From NCBI GenBank assembly GCA_029259675.1, contig JAJDES010000348.1, positions 1 through 6,663 of the forward strand: a stretch of DNA of 6,663 bases, in the 5' to 3' direction. The notes beneath the pieces were generated by a model. The model saw only the letters and a list, made by a program, of their open reading frames with translations, was not told where the DNA came from and did not search any database. Made by a program: the position numbers and the translations under genes. Positions 1-5,474 of the stretch are shown here, piece after piece. The DNA comes from Planctomycetota bacterium (GTDB lineage Bacteria > Planctomycetota > UBA1135 > GCA-002686595). The first letter of the stretch is position 1. Each line of letters opens with the position of its first letter.

Positions 1-1
1 G

Positions 2-250
2 GCCGTGGTCTTCGGAACCGTGGTCGAAGCTGCATCGGGGCGCGCACTGGCTGGGGTTGAAGTCAACGGGCCCGGCGGCCATCGGACGTGGAGCGACACC
101 GAGGGCCGCTTTCGGCTCGAAGGTTTCCAGGTCGGAGTCTCGGGAACGCTCGAGGCCAGCTCGGCCAGCGGTCTGGTGGGCGAGAATCGCCTGCGACCCC
201 TGAGCGGCGGCGAACTGGAAGTGGTCATTCGGCTGCGGCGCCCGCGCTAG
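2..250 (+). CDS. Carboxypeptidase-regulatory-like domain protein, C-terminal fragment
   Basis: The reading frame is open from the left edge and ends at TAG 248-250, so only the last 82 residues are visible and the true start lies outside the window. The visible part follows the pattern of a carboxypeptidase-regulatory-like (transthyretin-type, seven-stranded beta-sandwich) domain: a G-x-V start, then SGRALAGVEV, a T-W-S-D-T-E-G-R-F motif matching the usual T-D-x-G-x-F, and an alternating hydrophobic C-terminal strand ending VVIRLRRPR. Such domains are common in secreted or surface proteins, where they act as structural or binding modules, often in tandem. No catalytic residue can be seen, and the rest of the protein, which would decide its function, is missing. 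The domain call rests on pattern alone. The gene is separated from the next one by 286 bp containing a likely terminator, so it is probably not part of the downstream operon. Confidence 0.75.
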   Translation, partial: AVVFGTVVEAASGRALAGVEVNGPGGHRTWSDTEGRFRLEGFQVGVSGTLEASSASGLVGENRLRPLSGGELEVVIRLRRPR

Positions 251-253
251 GTT

Positions 254-284
254 CGCCGGCCGAAGCCGCGATCGCGGGCCGGCG
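254..284 (+). repeat. GC-rich inverted repeat (stem-loop) just after gene 1
   Basis: CGCCGGCC at 254-261 is the exact reverse complement of GGCCGGCG at 277-284, giving an 8-bp stem. Its loop contains the self-complementary CGCGATCGCG (267-276). It begins 3 nt after the stop of the upstream gene. No T-run follows directly, so on its own it is not a classic intrinsic terminator. It may protect the 3' end of the message or act together with the second stem-loop at 309-351. Confidence 0.45.
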
Positions 285-308
285 ATCGGTCACGAACCCG
301 AATTTTGG

Positions 309-351
309 GGGTGCGCAAAATCGGTTTTTGGGCAGCACCCGCCATTTTTTT
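309..351 (+). terminator. Candidate rho-independent terminator of gene 1
   Basis: GGGTGC (309-314) pairs with GCACCC (335-340). Inside it CAAAA (316-320) pairs with TTTTG (326-330) around a five-base loop. After four bases comes a run of seven T (345-351). A stem followed by a T-run is the layout of an intrinsic terminator, and the position, about 60 bp after the stop of gene 1 and about 185 bp before the next start, fits. The stem is interrupted by an asymmetric internal loop and the T-run is not immediately adjacent, so strength is uncertain. No folding energy was computed. Confidence 0.5.
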
Positions 352-526
352 GGGCACAAAGTGGGCGGCCCGCACCCAGGCGGAGGCCCCTGGTCACGGA
401 TGGGGTCAGGTCCGGTTTGGAAGCCGGTTTGGGCCCCGCATTGCGGCCTGAGGCGCTTTAACTCGAGGTCCTTCCCGCACGTAGGCACCACATCCGGCCG
501 CCGATTTCCGTTTCGCCCGGGTGCTC

Positions 527-531
527 GGAGG
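527..531 (+). promoter_or_regulatory. Ribosome binding site for the HEAT lipoprotein gene
   Basis: GGAGG lies 5 nt before ATG 537. It decides in favour of the long N-terminus over the in-frame TTG at 573 or GTG at 618, neither of which has a well-spaced Shine-Dalgarno. The ten bases CGGAGGCTTC (526-535) recur exactly before the permease start (4526-4535). Confidence 0.7.
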
Positions 532-536
532 CTTCC

Positions 537-2756
537 ATGCCTAGGAGGCCGGATTTCGAAGCAGAAAGGGGATTGAACCCCTTAGCTCCCCAGCGACGAT
601 ACAAGCACTACCTCACTGTGATCCCCTCCATAGACATCCCCAATTCGGTACTGGCCCTGGCCGTTGCTGCGGCAGCGCTGTGTGGATGCCGCACGCCGAC
701 TGAGCCTGCGGCGACCACCGAGCCCGCTCTGCAAGTGGAGCTGATGCCACCGGTCCCCGCCGGCGAAGAGTCCGAAACGGCGCGGCCGTCCACAGGGACA
801 GCTCAAGCACAGTCAACGGTCGCGGAGGGATCGCCTGCCGATCCTGCGCCGGCGGAAGTCCGACCGGAATCGGATTCGAACGGGCAGGCTGGCGAAGGGT
901 CGGGGACGGCACCTGCCATCGAGGCGCAACCGGGGGGCTCGACGCTCGCAAATTCGGCCGCCGAAATTGAGGATCAAGACAGTTCCCCGAAGAGCGCAAC
1001 CAAGCCCATGCCGGACGTGCGGCGATTGGCCAAGACGGTGACCTGGGAGGGATTGCTGGAACGCGACCTGCGCCTTTCGTTCGGTCCCGCCACGGCCCTG
1101 CGCGCCGCTGCTGATTTGGAGCGCTTGCCGCTCGACGCCGAAGGTCGCGCGGTTTGTCTTTTCGCCTTGGGCAGCTCGAGTTTGCGGGGCGGTCGCGAGT
1201 TGCTGGAGTCCTGGGCCAGCGAGGGTGGAACGGTCGAAAGGCAGGGAGCGATTTTGGCCCTGGGTGAAATGGGCTCCGCATCGGTTCCGTTCTTGCAGGG
1301 CTTGGCCGAGCAGCTAGACCTGGACCTGATGGGGCACATCTTCCTGGCTCTGGTGCGCAGCGGCGAACGAGGTCGCCAAGCGGCCCTTGACGTGAGTCAA
1401 AGCAATGCGCGACTGATGGTCTTCACCGGTCGCTTGATCAAATTCGCGGACACGCCGGAGGATGCCGGCGCATCGCCTCCCGTGGAGGACTACTTGCGCT
1501 GGCGTTGGAAGGCCGCCAAAGCCTACGGCCTTGTGGACGGTCAAAGTTTCGAGGAGTTGCTGACCCGGTCGCTCTACAACGATCCCGATTTCCTCAGCAA
1601 CGTCGTCCTGCGGTCCGCGGCAAAACTATCGCTTCCTGGCGTGCGCGATCACATCTTTGAAGCCCTGCGGGAAGGTCAGGGGATGGCGCGCTTGCGCGCG
1701 GCCGTGATCGCCATGCCCGACGTGCTCGGGGATTTGTTGCAGGCCGGGGAATGGGAACCGTCGGGCGGGGCTGAATGGGCCACGATTCTGCTTGAGCTCG
1801 GGCTCCAGCGTCCGGGAATCGAGGCCTACCCGCTGCTTGAGTCCGCTTTGAGTGTGCCCCTTGTGCGGCAGGGCGCCGTGGAGTTGCTGCTCAACATGGG
1901 CGACCAAGATGTGGCGATTCTGGTCGAAAAAGATCTCTATCACGCGCGTTCGGCCTATCGTTGGGGAGCGGCGCGGGCCCTTGGAAGTTCCGGCGACAGG
2001 CGCTGGATCACTGATCTGGCGCGCCTGCGCGAGGATCTTGATGTGGAAGTTCGCAGCGCCGCCCTCGTGGCCCAATTGCGCTTGGGCTATTCGCCGGCCG
2101 AGGAATTCGTACGGCAAATCATCGCATCCGGCGAGGAAGAGGAACGCGACTCGCTCGCAACGGAGTTGATGCTCGTGAGTCATGACTCGCGCATGCTCTC
2201 CTTCCTTGAACAGTGCTATTCGATCACTAGCGGGGACTTGCGCCTGCGCGTCGCCACCGAATTGACTTTGCTTGGCCGCGCCAGTTACCGCGATGACCTG
2301 CGCGAGGCGCTTTTGAGTGAGCGCGGCGGAACCCTGGCGCCGCGAATGGTGACGGCCCTGGGGCAACTCCCGACCTACGCCGACATCGAGCTGCTCGAAG
2401 CGCTCTATCCGAGCGAAGAGGGATTGGAATTGAATGTCGCCCTGGGCATCGCGCTGGTCAAAAACTCGCATCCCAAGGGCATCGCTATCCTGCGCAAATC
2501 GATCTGGGATTCGCCCTGGAATCAAAGCGTGCTGGCTGCGGGACTGCTCAAGCACGCGCGGGGTATCGCCGCCTTGCGCGATGAGTTGGATGGGGCACCG
2601 ACGCCCGTCACGCGTTCCGACTTGTTCCGTGTCGGTTTTGCCATCGGCGAGTGGGGCGGCGTGCGCGAACTCGAAATCCTGGCCCAAAGAAGACCGAGCG
2701 GCGATCCCGCTCTGCATGGGGCCTACTTGGGTGCCATGAGTGCGCGCACCCAGTAG
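537..2756 (+). CDS. Predicted lipoprotein with HEAT-like repeats
   Basis: This 739-residue protein has three parts. Residues 1-51 look like a lipoprotein signal: a long basic N-region (RRYKH at 20-24), a hydrophobic stretch 38-48, and a lipobox-like LCGC at 48-51, which would make Cys51 the lipidated residue. Residues 52 to about 160 are low complexity, rich in Ala, Pro, Glu, Ser and Thr, and look like a flexible linker. From about 165 to the end, the chain is made of helical pairs with regularly spaced Leu/Ala and Gly turns (for example 233-262, 440-465, 475-516, 566-592, 633-680), typical of HEAT/PBS-lyase-like solenoids. Such solenoids usually bind other proteins, so the likely role is an anchored scaffold at a membrane, facing the periplasm. 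No catalytic motif is visible and the partner is unknown. The 37-residue N-region is long; the start at 537 is chosen for its GGAGG, and a start at GTG 618 would leave no positive charge before the hydrophobic core. The gene ends 14 bp before the SAM hydrolase start, suggesting co-transcription. Confidence 0.85.
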   Translation: MPRRPDFEAERGLNPLAPQRRYKHYLTVIPSIDIPNSVLALAVAAAALCGCRTPTEPAATTEPALQVELMPPVPAGEESETARPSTGTAQAQSTVAEGSPADPAPAEVRPESDSNGQAGEGSGTAPAIEAQPGGSTLANSAAEIEDQDSSPKSATKPMPDVRRLAKTVTWEGLLERDLRLSFGPATALRAAADLERLPLDAEGRAVCLFALGSSSLRGGRELLESWASEGGTVERQGAILALGEMGSASVPFLQGLAEQLDLDLMGHIFLALVRSGERGRQAALDVSQSNARLMVFTGRLIKFADTPEDAGASPPVEDYLRWRWKAAKAYGLVDGQSFEELLTRSLYNDPDFLSNVVLRSAAKLSLPGVRDHIFEALREGQGMARLRAAVIAMPDVLGDLLQAGEWEPSGGAEWATILLELGLQRPGIEAYPLLESALSVPLVRQGAVELLLNMGDQDVAILVEKDLYHARSAYRWGAARALGSSGDRRWITDLARLREDLDVEVRSAALVAQLRLGYSPAEEFVRQIIASGEEEERDSLATELMLVSHDSRMLSFLEQCYSITSGDLRLRVATELTLLGRASYRDDLREALLSERGGTLAPRMVTALGQLPTYADIELLEALYPSEEGLELNVALGIALVKNSHPKGIAILRKSIWDSPWNQSVLAAGLLKHARGIAALRDELDGAPTPVTRSDLFRVGFAIGEWGGVRELEILAQRRPSGDPALHGAYLGAMSARTQ

Positions 2757-2770
2757 CTTTGACTCAATCC

Positions 2771-3574
2771 ATGCAAGTCCATCCCTGGCAACCCTCCGGC
2801 ATCGTGACCTTGCTCACGGACTTCGGGCACGCCGACACCTACGTCGGCGTCATGAAGGGCGTCCTGTTCGGGCGGGCCAAGGGTTTGCAACAGGTGGTCG
2901 ACTTGACTCACAACGTCCCGCCCCAGGATGTGGCGGCAGCCGGTTTTCATTTGGAACAGGCCTGGCCCTGGTTTCCGGAAGGAACGGTGCATGTGGCCGT
3001 TGTCGATCCAGGCGTGGGTTCGAGTCGTCGAATCCTGTGTGCCAGCCACGCCGGTCAGGCCTTCTTGGCCCCGGACAATGGTCTCTTGACGCCCATCATC
3101 CAACGCGGCGCGGAACTGCGCGATCTCGATCTGGAACGCTTCGCACTCGATAATCGCAGCGCCACCTTCCACGGCCGGGATGTGTTTTGCCCGGCGGCGG
3201 CCGAACTGGTGGGGGGACTCGATCCCTTGCAAGCCGGGGCACGGGTCCAAAACGGCCTGTGCCTTGAGAATCAGCGTCCGGCGGACCTGGACGGCGGAGG
3301 TTGGCGGGGCCAAGTCGAACTTGTCGATCACTTTGGCAACTTGGTGACCAATTTGCCTTCCAGCCTTTTGGGCGGCGATCCGCTCTCATTTTCAGTGGAA
3401 TTGGACGGCCACCGCCTGCCAATTCGCAAGACCTATGCGGAAGTAGCCTCGGGTGAGCTCGTGGCTCTGATAGATTCCTTCGGCCGGGTGGAGGTTGCCC
3501 GGCGCGATGGCAACGCTTCTCGGTCCCTAGGCCTGGAGGCAGGCGCCGAGCTCTTGTTAAGGAAGCAGCGATGA
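2771..3574 (+). CDS. S-adenosyl-L-methionine hydroxide adenosyltransferase (SAM hydrolase, DUF62 family)
   Basis: This 267-residue protein matches the fluorinase/chlorinase/SAM hydroxide adenosyltransferase family throughout. The N-terminal domain opens with LLTDFGHADTYVGVMKG (14-30), with Asp17 in the adenosine site region, then DLTH-x-VPPQDV (44-54), VVDPGVGSSRR (77-87) and APDNGLL (100-106). The smaller C-terminal domain starts near 190 and holds DHFGNLVTN (196-204) and DSFGRVEVA (255-263). The Asp-Arg-His set that marks the hydrolases rather than the halogenases is present as Asp79, Arg86 (seven residues on) and His134 in FHGRDVF. The expected reaction is SAM plus water giving adenosine plus L-methionine, in the cytoplasm as a trimer, as known for the family. 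The start is ATG 2771: an in-frame TTG at 2759 exists but conserved sequence begins only at residue 11. No clear Shine-Dalgarno precedes it, so translation may be coupled to the gene ending 14 bp upstream. Its TGA overlaps the arginase ATG. The physiological role of these enzymes is still poorly understood. Confidence 0.93.
   Translation: MQVHPWQPSGIVTLLTDFGHADTYVGVMKGVLFGRAKGLQQVVDLTHNVPPQDVAAAGFHLEQAWPWFPEGTVHVAVVDPGVGSSRRILCASHAGQAFLAPDNGLLTPIIQRGAELRDLDLERFALDNRSATFHGRDVFCPAAAELVGGLDPLQAGARVQNGLCLENQRPADLDGGGWRGQVELVDHFGNLVTNLPSSLLGGDPLSFSVELDGHRLPIRKTYAEVASGELVALIDSFGRVEVARRDGNASRSLGLEAGAELLLRKQR
3559..3563 (+). promoter_or_regulatory. Ribosome binding site for arginase
   Basis: AAGGA lies inside the end of the SAM hydrolase gene, 7 nt before the first of three consecutive ATG codons (3571, 3574, 3577). 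The spacing favours the first or second ATG, and the ATGA overlap indicates coupled translation. Confidence 0.6.
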
Positions 3575-4488
3575 TGATGCAAAAGACGGTCTCCTTGTTA
3601 GGCGTTCCCATGGATTTGGGGGGCGGGTTGCGAGGTGTCGATATGGGCCCCAGTGCGATTCGAATCGCCGGGTTGGAGGAGGAAGTCCGGGCACTCGGGA
3701 TCGAGTTTGAAGACCTGGGCAACGTCCCGGTTCCCAGACCCGAGTCGCGGCAGCCGCGGGATCCCCAGGCGCGTTTCCTTACGGAAATCGCCAATTGTTG
3801 CCGGCGCCTGCGCACGCGTGTGGAACGGGTGCTGGACGAGGAGCACTTTCCGCTCGTGATCGGTGGGGATCACTCGATTGCCTGCGGGACCGTTGCCGGC
3901 ATCAGCTCCTGGTATCACGCACGCCAAGAGAAGATCGGCTTGATCTGGTTTGATGCCCACGGCGACATGAACACGCCCAAGACCACGCTGTCCGGCAACA
4001 TCCACGGCATGCCGCTGGCGTCGGCCCTTGGTTACGGAGCACCGGAGCTTGCTCAAATGGGAGATTTGACTCCCATGGTGCGACCCGAAAATACCGTTTT
4101 GGTCGGTGTGCACTCATTGGATCCGGCCGAGCGCGATTTGATTCGCGAATCGGGCATGAAGGTTTTCACCGTGCGGCACGTGGACATGCTCGGCATGCAC
4201 CGCGTCATGCGCGAGGCGGTTGAGATTGCGACCCAAGGAACAGCGGGCTTTCACCTCTCCTTTGACTTGGACGGGTGTGACCCCGTGGTGGCGCCCGGTG
4301 TGGGAACGCCCGTGCGCGGCGGCATGACGGAGCGCGAGGCGCACTTGGTCATGGAGCACGCAGCCGAGTCGGGCAAGATGCTCGGTCTGGAGTTGACCGA
4401 AATCAATCCGATCCAGGACATGCGCAATGCCACGGCCGAGTTCGCCGTTGAGCTTTGCCTTTCGGCGTTGGGCAAAATCGTCTTCTAA
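3571..4488 (+). CDS. rocF: Arginase
   Basis: This 305-residue enzyme of the ureohydrolase family should hydrolyse L-arginine to L-ornithine and urea at a binuclear manganese centre in the cytoplasm. The family motifs are all present: GVDMGPSAIR (22-31), GGDHS (98-102), DAHGDMNTP (128-136), SGNIHG (141-146), FDLDGCDP (231-238), GTPVRGG (245-251). The six metal ligands appear as His101, Asp128, His130, Asp132, Asp232 and Asp234. By alignment to the rat enzyme, the groups that hold the arginine carboxylate and amino end (Asn134, Thr139, Ser141, Asp184, Glu187), His145 and Glu277 are also conserved. This argues for arginase rather than agmatinase, as does GTPV in place of the GTPE typical of agmatinases. 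Length is normal for the bacterial enzyme. One mild oddity is Gly-Asp-Met in DAHGDMN where most arginases have Thr-Asp-Ile. The first codon overlaps the SAM hydrolase stop (ATGA). Ornithine made here could feed polyamine or proline/glutamate routes, but no such gene is in view. The symbol rocF is by family only. Confidence 0.93.
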   Translation: MMMQKTVSLLGVPMDLGGGLRGVDMGPSAIRIAGLEEEVRALGIEFEDLGNVPVPRPESRQPRDPQARFLTEIANCCRRLRTRVERVLDEEHFPLVIGGDHSIACGTVAGISSWYHARQEKIGLIWFDAHGDMNTPKTTLSGNIHGMPLASALGYGAPELAQMGDLTPMVRPENTVLVGVHSLDPAERDLIRESGMKVFTVRHVDMLGMHRVMREAVEIATQGTAGFHLSFDLDGCDPVVAPGVGTPVRGGMTEREAHLVMEHAAESGKMLGLELTEINPIQDMRNATAEFAVELCLSALGKIVF

Positions 4489-4539
4489 ATTGAACTCCGC
4501 TTTCCAATTCGGGGTTGGCCCCCGGCGGAGGCTTCAAGC
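4489..4539 (+). other. 51-bp gap between arginase and exporter genes
   Basis: This is the widest gap within the co-directional block. It has only weak symmetry (AATTG 4488-4492 with CAATT 4505-4509; GGGG 4511-4514 with CCCC 4520-4523) and no T-run, so I see no terminator. A promoter for the exporter could sit here or inside the arginase gene, but no clear -35/-10 pair is visible. Confidence 0.4.
4527..4531 (+). promoter_or_regulatory. Ribosome binding site for the permease gene
   Basis: GGAGG with 8 nt to GTG 4540 supports this non-ATG start. It lies in a ten-base block, CGGAGGCTTC, identical to that before the HEAT lipoprotein gene. Confidence 0.65.
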
Positions 4540-5469
4540 GTGACCGCCGGAACCAAAATTAGCAGCCCGGGCCACTCCGGTCAGGGTGTGGGTACGTCAG
4601 CGGACCAGCCCCAGGCCGGAGCCGCCGGACGCGTTGTCGAGTTGCTGCGCAACTTAGGCAAGCAACGCAACCTGATCACGAATTTCGTGACGCGCGATTT
4701 GAAGACGCGCTACGTGGGGTCGAGCTTGGGCTTCTTTTGGTCCGTGGTCGTGCCGTTCATGTACTTGATCGTGTTCATGTTCGTCTTCAGCTTGATCTTC
4801 AAGTCGCGCTGGAACGACAAGGCCACGCCGGTCGAGACATCCTTTTTCATGCTAGTCGGCATCCTGGCTTGGCAGGCCCACGCCGAGTGCCTATCGCGCA
4901 TCACAAGTTCGTTGGTGGACAATGCCAACTTGATCAAAAAGGTCGTCTTTCCATCGGAGGTCTTCTCCGTGTACCTGACGACATCGGCCTTGATCAACAT
5001 GCTGATCGGCTTTCCGATCGTATTGCTCGGAGCGGGTGTTGTGCTGGGGATTTGGCCGACGGAGGCCTACTTGGCTCTGCCCCTGGTGATCGTCCTGCAG
5101 GGCGTTTTTTCGATTGGCCTGGGCTATTTGTTTTCGGCGGTGAATATCTACTTTCGCGACGTCCACCAAATGGTCGGTGTGGGCACCTTGATGTGGATGT
5201 TCGGCACTCCGGTCTTCTACCCGCCGGACATGTTGATTGCCAAGAAAGTGCCCTTGCCCTGGGCGCCGGGTGAAGAACTGAGCTTCGCATTCATGCTTGA
5301 GCTCAATCCGATGGCCTGGTTGCTCGAAATTTATCGCACAATCATTCTGCGCGGCGAGTGGCCGGACTTCTGGCTGCTCGGGCGCTTCGGACTCCTGGCC
5401 TTCGTGCTCTTTGCCCTGGGAGCGGCCTTTTTCGAACGCCACAAACGGCGCTTCCCGGACTTGCTTTAG
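4540..5469 (+). CDS. wzm: ABC-2 type polysaccharide/O-antigen exporter, permease subunit (Wzm/TagG-like)
   Basis: This 309-residue inner-membrane protein forms the channel of an ABC exporter that moves a lipid-linked glycan (O-antigen, capsule or teichoic-type polymer) out of the cytoplasm. It starts with about 28 low-complexity residues, then an amphipathic stretch and the family signature RDLKTRYVGSSLGFFW (52-67). About six hydrophobic segments follow: roughly 64-87, 101-117, 142-172, 176-204, 211-228 and 279-298. Other family hallmarks are NIYFRDV (202-208), PVFYPPD (224-230), NPMAWLLEIYRTIIL (256-270), and a basic end, ERHKRRFPDLL. The start is GTG 4540, chosen for the GGAGG 8 nt upstream. 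Its stop is 5 bp before the ATPase gene, so the two subunits are surely made together. The exported polymer cannot be told from this subunit. The symbol is given by family role and could equally be rfbA or tagG in other naming schemes. Confidence 0.93.
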   Translation: MTAGTKISSPGHSGQGVGTSADQPQAGAAGRVVELLRNLGKQRNLITNFVTRDLKTRYVGSSLGFFWSVVVPFMYLIVFMFVFSLIFKSRWNDKATPVETSFFMLVGILAWQAHAECLSRITSSLVDNANLIKKVVFPSEVFSVYLTTSALINMLIGFPIVLLGAGVVLGIWPTEAYLALPLVIVLQGVFSIGLGYLFSAVNIYFRDVHQMVGVGTLMWMFGTPVFYPPDMLIAKKVPLPWAPGEELSFAFMLELNPMAWLLEIYRTIILRGEWPDFWLLGRFGLLAFVLFALGAAFFERHKRRFPDLL

Positions 5470-5474
5470 CAATC

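Larger units (their letters stand above)
251..536. other. Intergenic region with stem-loops and short direct repeats
   Basis: This 286-bp stretch lies between gene 1 and the HEAT lipoprotein gene and should hold the promoter of the downstream operon. Besides the two stem-loops, it contains TTTTGGG three times (303-309, 326-332, 348-354) and CCGGTTTGG twice (412-420, 424-432). I found no convincing sigma-70 -35/-10 pair and no sigma-54 GG/GC element. Open frames crossing it on either strand have no recognisable domain, so I call no gene here. Confidence 0.6.

Noticed and set aside
225..491. Minus-strand frame of 88 codons filling the intergenic region, with several Cys and repeated Pro-Lys-aromatic patterns
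   Set aside because: No clear ribosome site or family match, and the repeated pattern is just the translation of the TTTTGGG repeats. It also overlaps the end of gene 1. It cannot be excluded but is not supported.
88..576. Plus-strand frame of 162 codons spanning gene 1, the intergenic region and the start of the lipoprotein gene
   Set aside because: It overlaps two better-supported genes, runs through the terminator candidate, and its Gly/Arg/Pro-rich translation has no domain character.
1626..2717. Long antisense open frame (363 codons) opposite the HEAT lipoprotein gene
   Set aside because: High GC and codon bias of the sense gene keep the opposite frames free of stops. The translation has no recognisable domain, and the sense protein has a coherent fold pattern and ribosome site.
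2651..2770. Upstream extension of the SAM hydrolase frame into the lipoprotein gene
   Set aside because: The extension overlaps the 3' end of the HEAT gene out of frame and is not conserved-looking. Family similarity begins just after ATG 2771.
2771..3574. Possibility of a SAM-dependent fluorinase or chlorinase
   Set aside because: The Asp79/Arg86/His134 set and ordinary loop lengths fit the hydroxide-transferring members, and no natural-product genes are nearby.
4488..4523. Terminator between arginase and permease
   Set aside because: Only 4-5 bp stems are possible and no T-run follows, so the evidence is too weak.
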